A DNA stretch of 64,000 bases, taken from CAYLNM01 sp964385045. Its GTDB lineage: Bacteria; Planctomycetota; Phycisphaerae; Phycisphaerales; SM1A02. Below, in pieces: positions 1 to 8,389 of this stretch. The translations under genes and the position numbers were made by a program. The stretch spans positions 1-64,000 of the forward strand of contig CAYLNM010000001.1 in assembly GCA_964385045.1 (NCBI GenBank), in the 5' to 3' direction. The notes under the pieces were generated by a model, which did not search any database, was not told where the DNA came from, and was given only the letters and a program-made list of their open reading frames with translations. Positions within the stretch are counted from its first letter, which is position 1. Every line of letters starts with the position of its first letter.

Positions 1-1
1 C

Positions 2-316
2 GCACCTCCACCAATTCCTCCACGAGCAGTATGTTTCGAGAACTGCATTAACTCGGCGATTATGCCCGGCGGACCCTGCCACCATCAGTGCAATGGTTGT
101 GATAACGTCGTGAGTTGGTGGAGCCTCATAAATTGTGTCGCTGGATGTGCTCTGTTCAAGATCCCGAGGTTGCCGGAGCGATGGCAACACCCTTATCGAA
201 AGTGCTTGAAATTCTGCCTTGCTGCCCAGTTCGGACTTGGTGTGATTTACTGCACGGCATGCGCAGGCTGCCTCGTACCTTTCGCGGCCGTATGCGCCTT
301 CGCGTGTGGATACTGA
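2..316 (+). CDS. 3' end of a Cys-rich protein, cut by the left window edge
   Basis: This frame is open from the first bases of the window to a TGA at 314-316, so the gene probably starts upstream. The visible 104 residues begin with a Pro-rich stretch and then contain about fourteen cysteines, mostly in CxxC-like spacing, with a hydrophobic Cys-rich end. Base composition is clearly lower in GC than the rest of the window, which suggests horizontal origin. The stop overlaps the ATG of the next small gene (TGATG), so the two are probably co-translated. I do not recognise the family. Variable Cys-rich tails of this kind occur at the ends of Rhs/YD-repeat proteins, but no Rhs core is visible here, so that remains speculation. 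Confidence 0.45.
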   Translation, partial: APPPIPPRAVCFENCINSAIMPGGPCHHQCNGCDNVVSWWSLINCVAGCALFKIPRLPERWQHPYRKCLKFCLAAQFGLGVIYCTACAGCLVPFAAVCAFACGY

Positions 317-558
317 TGGTGAGAAGAATAATCAGCGCAGCTGCACTCCGGACGGTAGTGATTATATCTCTATTGAGTGCGATTCTGTTTGGTGCGGTCT
401 CCATTTTGTTGGCCACGATTCTTCAAGAGCCCGAGCCATGGATCAGTTTCGTTCCGCATATGGCCGTGCCGTTAGCAACTGCGCTCGTGCTGCGCTATCG
501 TGGCGGCAATAAGCGTCAAACAAGCCCTCGGCATAGATCGGTGACACAGACGCCGTAA
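316..558 (+). CDS. small two-helix membrane protein
   Basis: The product has 80 residues. It has a basic N-terminus, one long hydrophobic segment at about residues 8-33 and a second, weaker hydrophobic stretch around 44-60, then a basic hydrophilic tail. The ATG overlaps the TGA of the upstream frame. An in-frame ATG at 259 would add 19 basic residues. GC content and codon use (ATA, TTG, ATT) differ from most of the window. No family is recognised. By position it could be a partner or immunity protein of the Cys-rich product upstream, but nothing in the sequence proves this. Confidence 0.4.
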   Translation: MVRRIISAAALRTVVIISLLSAILFGAVSILLATILQEPEPWISFVPHMAVPLATALVLRYRGGNKRQTSPRHRSVTQTP

Positions 559-669
559 AGAGCGGCCTTCAGGAATCCGTGTGGCTTGAACCAGCCACTC
601 TCTGAGGGTAAGCATCAAGAAGCCTCCCGGCAGAGACGGTTGACGCGAAGGGCAGCATGAGTTCGTCGT

Positions 670-897
670 TCAGGCGGTCGCGGGTGCGTCGGCGCGGCCG
701 GCCTCGGCCTCCCGTAACTGCATCCAACGGTGCGGGACGAGGGCCACGACGGACCGGGCACTGCCGGGTGCGGCGTACCGCACCAGCACGTCCTCGAGGT
801 AGACCGTGGGATCCACCTCAACGGCGTAGCAGCTCGAGATCAGCGTCATCAGCACCGCCGCTGTCTCGCCACCGCGTCGGCTGCCGGTGAACAGGCA
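670..897 (-). pseudogene. C-terminal remnant of an IS66-family transposase
   Basis: Read on the minus strand, about 75 residues match the end of IS66 transposases. They contain the LFTGSRRGGETAA element that follows the DDE core, then a YLEDVLVR segment typical of the IS66 C-terminal domain, and end in a Pro-His-Arg-Trp motif and a stop at 670-672. Upstream of about 897 the reading frame no longer resembles a transposase, and no TnpA, TnpB or terminal inverted repeats are visible. The element is therefore only a scar. It lies next to other decayed genes, which supports a past insertion or deletion event here. Confidence 0.6.
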
Positions 898-1067
898 GTT
901 GCACCGACAGGGCGACGTCGAGCCCGTGGAGATCGGAGGAGCCGACGAGGGTCATCAGCCGCGTGGTTCGAACCCGCTCCGGGGCCCATCGGGCATGGTT
1001 CTCGGGCCGAAGAAGGCCCCGTTGCCCCAATCGCCCGGAGATCGCTCTCGCCCTGACCGAAGATCTC

Positions 1068-1086
1068 GTATACACTTGGTGTATAC
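1068..1086. promoter_or_regulatory. palindromic operator of the toxin-antitoxin locus
   Basis: There is a perfect 8-bp inverted repeat (GTATACAC / GTGTATAC) with a 3-bp spacer TTG, ending 18 bases before the antitoxin ATG. It overlaps the only TATA-like sequence in the region. AbrB/MazE-type antitoxins autoregulate by binding such palindromes, so this is the likely operator and promoter. Confidence 0.65.
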
Positions 1087-1104
1087 CGCTTGCCGGAGAC
1101 GCCC

Positions 1105-1344
1105 ATGAGCCACGCCCTGACGAAGACCCTCATCAAGCACGGCAACAGCCTCGCGCTGGTCATCGACAAGCCCATCCTGGAGATGCTGGGCATCCAGGCC
1201 GATACGCCGCTGGAAATCTCCACCAACGGCGACGCGCTCCTCGTTTCCCCCGTCCGGGACGAGACTCGACAGGCCCAGCTCCGCCAGACGCTCGAGAAGC
1301 TCAACACCGGATTCGGCGACGACTTGCGGCGCCTCGCCGAGTGA
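1105..1344 (+). CDS. AbrB/MazE-type antitoxin
   Basis: The product has 79 residues. The N-terminal half has the swapped-hairpin AbrB/MazE pattern: TKTLIKHGNSLALVIDKPIL, then a second strand with a Pro-Leu-Glu-Ile segment and a DALLVSPV-type strand. The C-terminal third is charged and would wrap the toxin. The ATG at 1105 is preceded by GGAG at a good distance; an in-frame TTG at 1090 is less likely. It overlaps the Doc-like toxin frame downstream (TGATG). It should bind its own operator at 1068-1086 and neutralise the toxin. The family call is secure; the pairing with Doc rather than MazF is seen from context. Confidence 0.85.
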   Translation: MSHALTKTLIKHGNSLALVIDKPILEMLGIQADTPLEISTNGDALLVSPVRDETRQAQLRQTLEKLNTGFGDDLRRLAE

Positions 1345-1729
1345 TGCGCCGGATAGTGCCACCTCACGCTCGCCGATGTGCTGCAGCTGCACGCCGACCA
1401 GGTCTCTCGGTACGGCGGTGATTCCGCCGTGCGCGACCAAGGCCTCCTGGAATCCGCACGTGCGCAAGCGGCCGCGTCGTTCGAGGGCCAGCCCCTGCAC
1501 GCGGACCTCTACGAGATGGCTGCCGCCTCCATGTTCCACATCGTGCAGAACCACCCGTTCGTGGACGGCAACAAGCGAACCGGGTTGATCGCGGCTGGTC
1601 TTCCTCGGCGACAACGGTGTCGACATCGAAGCTCCGCAGGGCGCGCTGTACGACTTCACGACCCGCGTCGCGACGGGTGTCGTGGGCAAGGCAGAGATCG
1701 CCACGTTCTTCCGTGACCACGCCGGATGA
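1344..1729 (+). pseudogene. doc: Doc-family (Fic fold) toxin with two frameshifts
   Basis: A Doc death-on-curing protein can be read if two single bases are skipped. The ATG at 1344 overlaps the antitoxin stop and gives MRRIV. Ignoring one C near 1359 continues into HLTLADVLQLHADQV, and the frame then runs through the active-site motif HPFVDGNKRT near 1555-1585. One extra G near 1593 breaks it again, after which VFLGDNG and a normal Doc C-terminus follow to the TGA at 1727-1729. Doc toxins phosphorylate EF-Tu in the known case. With both shifts the gene is dead. Both extra bases lie in short C or G runs, so sequencing error is possible. Confidence 0.75.
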
Positions 1730-1791
1730 CTCCCGCCAGCACTTCGCGGCCCGTTCCCGATCGCTTGGGGCGTTCCGGTCTCGTTTCTGGG

Positions 1792-2000
1792 GTCAGGTCA
1801 GCCCGGTTGAAGACGTCGAACCTCTCGCCGCCACCTTCGGGCCGCCGGCTCCACAGGAAGCACGTCACGGGGAAGGGCTCGCCCCTGAGCTCGGACGCAC
1901 CGCACGGGTCGATCGGGTCGGCAGACTCGACTCGTCGATCGGCTCCGTGCCCTCGCATGACACGGCGCCGGTGGCGCAGGCGCCGCACCGCGTGATGCCG
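1792..2000 (-). pseudogene. decayed partial copy of the NAD-dependent epimerase gene
   Basis: On the minus strand this stretch aligns in order with parts of the intact epimerase gene at 7352-8389. The piece 1908-1999 matches about 7975-8085 (ITRC, then EPIDES, then Pro-Ile-Asp-Pro-x-GAS), including a 54-base block without a gap, but with one single-base deletion nearby. The piece 1792-1860 matches about 7690-7775 (EGGGExFDV). Roughly 190 bases present in the intact gene are missing between the two pieces, and the frames no longer agree. It is a deleted and mutated paralogue, immediately upstream of the photolyase gene. Confidence 0.7.
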
Positions 2001-2094
2001 GTGGAAGCGGCCGTGAACGGAGACACGGTCGGCCGGAAGGTGCACGCCACACTCGGTGTCGCCTCCGCTCCGCCGCGCCCATCCCCGGCGCGGC

Positions 2095-2100
2095 TACCGT
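2095..2100 (+). promoter_or_regulatory. possible minus-10 box of the photolyase gene (leaderless)
   Basis: TACCGT lies five bases before the ATG at 2106 and fits the TAnnnT pattern seen before several genes here. Transcription would then begin at or next to the start codon. No Shine-Dalgarno sequence is present, which fits a leaderless mRNA. Confidence 0.4.
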
Positions 2101-2105
2101 CGCCC

Positions 2106-3641
2106 ATGTCCACCCCCGCACCCGCCCTCGCCCCCGCCCTCGTCTGGCTCCGCCGCGACCTGCGGCTGCACGATCACCCCGCCCTCGTCGCCGCCCTCGA
2201 CGAGCACCGCGTCGGCCGCGTCTCGGCCGTGGTGCCCGTCTACGTCCTCGACCCGCGGCTGTTGGAGCCGGCCCCGCTGATCGGCCACCTCGCGGGCGGC
2301 ATCCCTCGGGCGGGCGGCCACCGGCTGCGATTCCTGCACGAGTCGCTCGCGGAGCTGCGGGCGGCCTGCCGCCAGCGCGGGGGCGACCTGGTGATCCGCC
2401 GCGGCGAGGCGGCGGACGTGCTTGGCCGCCTCGCCCGCGAGCTCGGAGCCGGCCGGCTGTGGGTGCACGCCGAGCCGGGGACCGAGGAGGCCCGCGACCT
2501 GAAGCGGGTGCGGCGAACGCTGCACGAGGCCGGCGTCACGCTGCTGGTCGGGACCGGCACCGCGCTGTTCGAACCCGACGACCTTCCGTTCCCGCCGTCG
2601 CAGCTGCCGGACGTCTTCTCGACCTTCCGGCGGAAGGTCGAGGGCAAGCGGGCCCGCAAGGGCGAGATGGCGGTCGAGGTGCCGCCGTGCGAGCCGACGC
2701 CGAACCGGCTCCCCCCGCTGCCCGACGGTCTCGACCCGGGTGAGCTGCCGACCGCGGCCGCCCTCGCGGCGGAGGCCGGCGTCGAACTCCCCGAGCCGGA
2801 CCCCCGCGGCACCACCGCCTTCCGCGGCGGCGAGTCCGCCGGCCTCGAGCGGCTGGAGGCGTGGATGTTCGAGCGGGACCGGCTGCGGACCTACAAGGAG
2901 ACGCGCAACGGCATGCTCGGGCCCGACGACTCGAGCCGGCTGAGCCCGTGGCTCGCCCACGGCTGCCTCTCGCCCCGCCGGGTCTACGAGCGGATCCGCG
3001 ACTACGAACGCGAACGGGTGCGCAACGACTCCACCTACTGGCTCGTGTTCGAGCTGCTGTGGCGAGAGTTCTTTCGCCTGGTCGCCACGCGGCACGGGCC
3101 GAATCTCTTCCGTCCCGGCGGCCTCGAGGACCGGCACATCCCGTGGCACCGCGACGAGGCCCGCTTCGAGGCGTGGCGCACCGGCCGAACCGGCTTCCCG
3201 CTCGTGGACGCCAACATGCGGGAGCTGGCGGCGACCGGTTTCATGTCCAACCGCGGGCGGCAGAACGTCGCGAGCTTCCTCGCGAAGAACCTCGGGCTCG
3301 ACTGGCGGATGGGGGCGTGGTGGTTCGACTCGATGCTGATCGACCACGACGTCGCGAGCAACTGGGGCAACTGGCTCTACGTCGCCGGCGTCGGCAACGA
3401 TCCCCGCGAGTTCCGCTGGTTCAACGTGGTGAAGCAGGGCCGCGACTACGACCGCGGGGGCGAGTACCTGCGGCACTGGCTGCCGGAGCTCGCCGACCTG
3501 CCCACGAACCTCGTGCACGAGCCATGGCGGATGACGGACGACGACCGCACCCGACTCCGCGGCGACTACCCCGAGCCGATCGTGGACCTCTTCGAGTCCG
3601 CGGAGGCGAATCGTCCGCACCACGAGATGGCGGGGGCCTGA
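2106..3641 (+). CDS. CRY-DASH type cryptochrome/photolyase
   Basis: The product has 511 residues and should be a flavoprotein using blue light to repair cyclobutane pyrimidine dimers, mainly in single-stranded DNA. Residues 6-170 form the photolyase antenna domain (LVWLRRDLRLHDHPAL). The FAD-binding helical domain occupies about 260-490. CRY-DASH hallmarks are YKETRNGML near residue 262, a NDSTYW segment near 307, and the GNDPREFRWFN and DYDRGGEYLRHWLPEL motifs near the end. The frame is open far upstream, but that part is only the antisense of a decayed gene, so ATG 2106 is chosen. The gene is transcribed toward the DUF2339 gene on the other strand. No photolyase operon partner is seen. Confidence 0.93.
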   Translation: MSTPAPALAPALVWLRRDLRLHDHPALVAALDEHRVGRVSAVVPVYVLDPRLLEPAPLIGHLAGGIPRAGGHRLRFLHESLAELRAACRQRGGDLVIRRGEAADVLGRLARELGAGRLWVHAEPGTEEARDLKRVRRTLHEAGVTLLVGTGTALFEPDDLPFPPSQLPDVFSTFRRKVEGKRARKGEMAVEVPPCEPTPNRLPPLPDGLDPGELPTAAALAAEAGVELPEPDPRGTTAFRGGESAGLERLEAWMFERDRLRTYKETRNGMLGPDDSSRLSPWLAHGCLSPRRVYERIRDYERERVRNDSTYWLVFELLWREFFRLVATRHGPNLFRPGGLEDRHIPWHRDEARFEAWRTGRTGFPLVDANMRELAATGFMSNRGRQNVASFLAKNLGLDWRMGAWWFDSMLIDHDVASNWGNWLYVAGVGNDPREFRWFNVVKQGRDYDRGGEYLRHWLPELADLPTNLVHEPWRMTDDDRTRLRGDYPEPIVDLFESAEANRPHHEMAGA

Positions 3642-3662
3642 CCGGCGGGCACTCCCTCGCGG

Positions 3663-3678
3663 AGCGCGGTCCCGCGCT
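3663..3678. terminator. weak hairpin between convergent genes
   Basis: The arms AGCGCG and CGCGCT with a four-base loop lie in the 59-base gap between the photolyase stop and the convergent DUF2339 stop. There is no U-tract, as is usual in GC-rich genomes. It could serve both strands. Confidence 0.35.
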
Positions 3679-3700
3679 GCAACGCCGATGCGTCACCGGC

Positions 3701-6571
3701 TCAGGGTCCGGTCGGCCCCGCCGGCACGACGTCGTCCTCGCCCGCGGCTCCGCCGTCCGGCTGCACGGCCGGCCCGGGATCGCCCTCCTCGCCGTCCCCG
3801 TCGGTCCGCATCAGCCACGCGTACGCCACGCCGGCGGCCAGCAGCACCAGCCCCACGGACGCCGAGCCGGCGATCCGCCACATCGGGGTGAGCGTGCTCA
3901 GGTCGAGCACGAGCACCTTCGCGGCGGTGAGCCCGAGCAGCGCGAGGCCCGGCCACCGGAGTGCGCCCTCCCGCCGCACGATGCCGCCCCAGATCAGCGC
4001 CGCCGCGAACAGGCTGCACCAGACCGACAGCGCCGCCCCCTGCGCCGCCTCGTCGAAGGGCAGCAGGAGGCCGGTCACGCGGACCACCTCCGACGCGGTC
4101 GTCATCAGCAGCACGCCGCCGGCGATCGAGCCGGCGGCCACGCGGGTCGCGCGGACGACGCCATCGTCCCCGGTGGTCGCTCCGCCTTCGAGTCGAGCCG
4201 CCCCGATCATCTCCGGCGACATCCGCCACGCCGCGATCAGCAACGCGCCCGCGGCCAGGACGGCGCTCCAGAACTGGGCGTGGGCCAGTGGCCCCGCCCC
4301 GATCTGCGACCAGTCGGTGTCCACCCGCAGCGCCACGGTGGCCGCGGCGACGAGCGTCCCGCCCACCAACGTCACCGGGATCAGCCCCCACCGCCGGGCG
4401 ACCGCGGGCGGACCCGCCCGCCAACCGGCGGCGATCCCGACGCCCGCCACCAGCCCTGCGGCCACGAGCACGGTGGTCGCCCACGCCGTGCCGCCCCCGG
4501 CGACGGCCGCGGCGAGCGACGCGATCGCCAGCAGGACGCTCGCCGCCCGCACCGGGACACGCCGCTCTCGCCACGCCGCGAGGCCGATCCACGCCGCCGC
4601 GATGATCGCCATCGCGGTCGAGTGCTCGGTCCACGCGATCCACGCGGCGGCCGGGGCGGGCCGCCAGGCATCCGCGAGGGCCGCGAGCGCGAGCAGCATC
4701 CCGAGACCCGCCAGCGCGGGAGCCGCCCGGCACGGCTCCGGCCGCGCGGTGCGCGCGCCGACGGCGGTCGCCGCCGCCGCGATCAGCGCCCACGCGGCCC
4801 CGACCGACTCCGGCTCGCTCCCGGGCCCGAGACACGCGAGGGCGAACCCCGCCATCGCCGCCCAGCTCGTCCCGCTGCGGTAGGGCTCCTCCCGCTGCGC
4901 CGCGGCCGCCACCGTCGTTGCCGCCCCCACCGCCAGCAGCTGCAACGACCAGGCCGTGACCGCGAGGCCGGCGAACCGCAGGAGCTCAGTCTCCGGACCG
5001 TCCCCCAGCAGGCCCGCCGCCGACGGCAGATCGAGGACGAGCAGGCGCCCGGCCGCGATCGCGAGGAGCCCGAGCCCGAAGACGTTGGCGGCGCGGAACC
5101 GCACCCGCCGCGCGAACAGCACCGCCGCGAGGCCGATGGTGGCCCACGCCCCCACCTGCAGCCGCCCGACCAGTCCGGTGGCGATCGCCAGGACCACGAG
5201 GGCGGCGGCGATGACGCCCATCACCGACGCGAGCGCGGACCGGGGGGTCGCCGCGCCGAGCGATCGGCCGGCCTCCCGGGGCCAGACCGCCGCCGCCACC
5301 GCCATCGCGGCGGCCCCGAAACCCGCCGGCACCAGCCAGTCGAGGTGCGGGGCCCGCTCGAGGACGACCCAGCCGGCGAGCATCACCGACCACGTCGTGA
5401 CGCCGAACGCCGTGAGCAGCCAGCGGGCCGAGGGCCGGAGCAGTCGGGCGAGATCCAGATCGAGCGTGCCGGCGGCGGAGCGGGTCAGGCCCGGGCGGGC
5501 GTCGTCCGGCCAGGTGCGATCGGGCCGCAGCCAGCGGAAGAAGCGGGCCGAGAGCACCAGCTCCGCGATCGTCAGCGACCAGACGACGGCGACGAAGCCG
5601 ATCACCGACGCGGGCGCCACGTCCACCACGCTGCCGGCCCACACCGTGCCCACGCCGGCCACGCCCCAGAAGGCGAGGCGGCGAATCGTGGCGTAGGCGG
5701 GCCCGCGCCATCCGGCGAGGCCGAGTCCGAGCACGAGCAGCGACACGAGGTACGCGGGCAGGAACGCCGTCGACGGCGCGCTCGTGCCGATCACGAACGG
5801 CACCAGGAATGCCCCGACGAGCGAGAGCCCCGCGAGGAGCACGCGATCGCCGATCGACCCCAGCCAGATGCCGACGAGGGCGACGGCCGCGAGCAGCCCG
5901 AACGCGACCGGGACGGACAGCAGCGCGTAGAGCTCGGCCGCGGCCAGGATCGCGCCGTAGACGATGGCCAGTCCGGCCGCGCTCACGCCGGTGGAGGCAA
6001 GGGCACTGACGCGACGCCGCAGCAGCTCCCCGGCCCCCACGAGGGCCAGGCCCGTCACCGCGCCGGCGACGCAGCGCAGCCAGTCGGGCACCTGCCCGAT
6101 CCACCCGCGGTCCCACGCCTCCTTCAGGAAGAGCCCGGCCGCGATCACGAGGATGACGACGCCGAGCAGGGCGACGCCGCGGGTGCCGACGAGCCATTCG
6201 ACGCGAGAGAGATCGCGGCGAGGCGTGGCGACGGCGGGCGCGATCAGGGGAGGTGCCGGACCGGGCCCGGCGCCGGCGCCATCGCGGTCCGCACCCGCGG
6301 ACTCGCCGGCCGCTTCATCCTCCGCCGCGTCGCGGGCGTCCCGCGCGCCGAGGAGCGTCGACGCGAGCGACGACACGGGCACGGCGTCCTCGGCCGGAGT
6401 GGCCGGATTCGCCGGCACCTCCACCGGCGCGTCCGGGGACGGCGGCGGCGGCGACTCGTCGGCCGCCTCGTCCTCGGGCACGATCGACGCGACGCGATCG
6501 GCGAGCTGCTGCAGTCGCTGCTGCAGCTCCGCCACCTCGCGCCGCAGCTCGTCCGCCTCCCCGCCCGTCAT
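3701..6571 (-). CDS. large multi-pass membrane protein, DUF2339 family
   Basis: The product has 956 residues. Residues 6-35 form a short coiled coil (LRREVAELQQRLQQL), followed by an acidic, Ala/Pro-rich linker to about residue 120. Then comes the DUF2339 signature: an EWLVGTRGVALLG helix, the segment FLKEAWDRGWIG, and about 25-30 hydrophobic helices to the C-terminus. DUF2339 proteins are inner-membrane proteins of unknown function found widely in bacteria. Length and layout are normal for the family. It appears to be transcribed alone. The first 60 bases beyond the start hold no clear ribosome site. Confidence 0.88.
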   Translation of the reverse strand: MTGGEADELRREVAELQQRLQQLADRVASIVPEDEAADESPPPPSPDAPVEVPANPATPAEDAVPVSSLASTLLGARDARDAAEDEAAGESAGADRDGAGAGPGPAPPLIAPAVATPRRDLSRVEWLVGTRGVALLGVVILVIAAGLFLKEAWDRGWIGQVPDWLRCVAGAVTGLALVGAGELLRRRVSALASTGVSAAGLAIVYGAILAAAELYALLSVPVAFGLLAAVALVGIWLGSIGDRVLLAGLSLVGAFLVPFVIGTSAPSTAFLPAYLVSLLVLGLGLAGWRGPAYATIRRLAFWGVAGVGTVWAGSVVDVAPASVIGFVAVVWSLTIAELVLSARFFRWLRPDRTWPDDARPGLTRSAAGTLDLDLARLLRPSARWLLTAFGVTTWSVMLAGWVVLERAPHLDWLVPAGFGAAAMAVAAAVWPREAGRSLGAATPRSALASVMGVIAAALVVLAIATGLVGRLQVGAWATIGLAAVLFARRVRFRAANVFGLGLLAIAAGRLLVLDLPSAAGLLGDGPETELLRFAGLAVTAWSLQLLAVGAATTVAAAAQREEPYRSGTSWAAMAGFALACLGPGSEPESVGAAWALIAAAATAVGARTARPEPCRAAPALAGLGMLLALAALADAWRPAPAAAWIAWTEHSTAMAIIAAAWIGLAAWRERRVPVRAASVLLAIASLAAAVAGGGTAWATTVLVAAGLVAGVGIAAGWRAGPPAVARRWGLIPVTLVGGTLVAAATVALRVDTDWSQIGAGPLAHAQFWSAVLAAGALLIAAWRMSPEMIGAARLEGGATTGDDGVVRATRVAAGSIAGGVLLMTTASEVVRVTGLLLPFDEAAQGAALSVWCSLFAAALIWGGIVRREGALRWPGLALLGLTAAKVLVLDLSTLTPMWRIAGSASVGLVLLAAGVAYAWLMRTDGDGEEGDPGPAVQPDGGAAGEDDVVPAGPTGP

Positions 6572-6797
6572 GCGGCGAGTATCACGGCGGCGGCGGCCCC
6601 AGGCAACGGTCGAGCCGAGAATCCACGACCGTCCGCCGCTCGCTCGACCGCGGCCGTTCCCACTCCGTCGACTCGTCCATCACGCCCGCGGCGTCGCAGT
6701 TCGCCCTGCGTTCGACGCCCCTCTCCGGGCCCATCGCGGACCCGGCGCCGTCGCCGTCGAGGCATCCGACCGTCCGCGGGCCGTGGCCCGGGATCCG

Positions 6798-7208
6798 TCA
6801 CGGTCTCGCCGCCGATGACGGGCGCCGTCGCCCGCGCACGGCTTCGGCGATGCCCACGAAGATCGGGTTCACCGCGAGGAACGCGAGCTCGATCGGCACG
6901 ATGCCGGCACCGAAGGGGATGCCGATCATCGCGGTTCCGGTCGCGAGCACGACCGGGATCGCGAACCAGGTGGCCGTCGTTCCGCGCCGACGAGACAGCA
7001 CCTCGTCCCCGAGCAGCGCGACCACCGCGTACCCCAGCGAGAGGAGGTACATCATCGTGGCCGCCACGGCGGGCGAGATCGATCCCGGGCGTCCGGACCC
7101 GGCCGGTGCATCGGACGAGAGGAACGCAAGCCCCAGGAGGTGACCTCCCGCGACGACGATCCAGAAGACCAGCGAGATCATGGCGGTTCGGGCAGACTGA
7201 CGGCTCAT
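6798..7208 (-). CDS. hypothetical four-helix membrane protein
   Basis: The product has 136 residues with about four hydrophobic segments: near residues 8-28, 45-66, 80-98 and 100-120, ending in an Arg/Pro-rich tail. The ATG at 7208 is preceded by GAGGAGA at a proper distance, which decides the start even though the frame is open further upstream into the epimerase gene. No family is recognised. It lies downstream of the fcl-epimerase pair, 140 bases after the epimerase stop on the same strand, so it could be the last gene of that unit, but nothing shows a shared role. The 226 bases between it and the DUF2339 start hold no gene I can support. Confidence 0.6.
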   Translation of the reverse strand: MSRQSARTAMISLVFWIVVAGGHLLGLAFLSSDAPAGSGRPGSISPAVAATMMYLLSLGYAVVALLGDEVLSRRRGTTATWFAIPVVLATGTAMIGIPFGAGIVPIELAFLAVNPIFVGIAEAVRGRRRPSSAARP

Positions 7209-7351
7209 CACGGTCTCCTCGGCTCGACACCGGATCGGGCCATGCCACCCGACCGGAGCCTCTCTCCGTGCGATACCGCCGCGGGCCGGAAGCCCTGCAG
7301 AAGAATTCCCGAATTCCACCCGTGAGCGTGCCGGTCCGTGGGTCCGCCCGT

Positions 7352-8389
7352 CTACCCCGCGTAGGCGACGACCTCCGCCGGCGGCTGGTGCCACTCCGCC
7401 GACTCGTCCTTCCCGCCCGCGAGGTACCACTTCACCATGCGGTCGATCCCCTCCTCGAGGCTGATCGACGGCTCGTAGCCGGCCTCGCGGGCCTTGCTCG
7501 CCTCGAACTTCGTCTGGGCGGCGAAGAGCTTGTGCACGCGGGCCCCCGAGATCGGGAGGTTCTTCCCGGTCAGGGCGATGACGAGGTCGAAGGGCAGGAC
7601 CATGCCCCGGGCCGCCCACATCGGGATCCGCCAGGACGGCATCCGCCGGTCCATCGAGCGGAAGATCGCGGCCGCGATGCCGTACGACGTGAGGTCCGGC
7701 TTCTCGACCCAGTTGTAGACGTCGAAGGCCTCGCCGCCGCCCTCCGCCCGCCGCTGCAGCAGGAAGAACGTCGCGTCGACGATGTTCTCGACGTACGACA
7801 GGCTCTTGACGTTGTCCGCCGCCCCGACGGTGGCGTACTTGCCGGAGTGGATCTGGCGGATCAGCGAGTAGACGTTGGCGAAGTTCCGCGGCCCGAAGGT
7901 CACCGTCGGCCGGATGACGAGGCACTCGCGGGCGCCGCCGCCCCCGCACCAGTCGCGGAAGACCTCCTCGCCCTTGAGCTTCGACGCCCCGTACGGGTTG
8001 ATCGGGCTCGGCGGCGTCGACTCGTCGATCGGCTCGGCCGCCTCGCCGTACACCGCGACGGTGGAGTAGAAGACGCACCGGGTGATGCCGGCCGCGTCCA
8101 TCGCGTCGCAGAGGACGCGGGCGCCGCCCTCGTTGACGTCGTAGTACGTCCGCTCCTCGATGCCGAAGTCGTGGTGGGCGGCGGCGAGGTGGAAGACGAG
8201 GTCGCAGCCGGCGAAGGCGGCGTCGCAGGCCGCCCGGTCGCGGACGTCGCCCTTCACGAACCGGTCGTGCACGTTCTCCGCCGGCGGGTCGATCAGGTCG
8301 AGGATGACGATCTCGTCGCCACGGGCCCGCAGGGCCTCGCAGACGTAGCCGCCGATGAAGCCGGAGCCGCCGGTGATGCAGACCTTCAC
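7352..8389 (-). CDS. NAD-dependent sugar epimerase/dehydratase (extended SDR)
   Basis: The product has 345 residues. The Rossmann motif GGSGFIGG lies at residues 7-14, a FHLAAAHH segment corresponds to the family HLAA motif, STVAVYG holds the catalytic Ser/Thr region, and YGASK near residue 135 supplies the catalytic Tyr and Lys. It belongs to the UDP/GDP-sugar epimerase group; the exact substrate cannot be read from the sequence. The start is GTG 8389, overlapping the TGA of fcl (GTGA), so the two are translationally coupled. Context suggests it modifies a nucleotide sugar connected with GDP-fucose or another surface glycan. A decayed second copy lies at 1792-2000. Confidence 0.88.
   Translation of the reverse strand: MKVCITGGSGFIGGYVCEALRARGDEIVILDLIDPPAENVHDRFVKGDVRDRAACDAAFAGCDLVFHLAAAHHDFGIEERTYYDVNEGGARVLCDAMDAAGITRCVFYSTVAVYGEAAEPIDESTPPSPINPYGASKLKGEEVFRDWCGGGGARECLVIRPTVTFGPRNFANVYSLIRQIHSGKYATVGAADNVKSLSYVENIVDATFFLLQRRAEGGGEAFDVYNWVEKPDLTSYGIAAAIFRSMDRRMPSWRIPMWAARGMVLPFDLVIALTGKNLPISGARVHKLFAAQTKFEASKAREAGYEPSISLEEGIDRMVKWYLAGGKDESAEWHQPPAEVVAYAG

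Noticed and set aside
955..990. tRNA-like T-arm (GGTTCGAACCC) followed by a GC-rich acceptor-like stretch
   Set aside because: No matching 5' acceptor strand, D-arm or anticodon arm is found within 90 bases on either strand. An old attachment site cannot be excluded but is unsupported.
1617..2105. Extension of the photolyase frame upstream by 160 residues
   Set aside because: The extra part is the reverse strand of a decayed epimerase gene and has no similarity to photolyases; ATG 2106 fits the family start.
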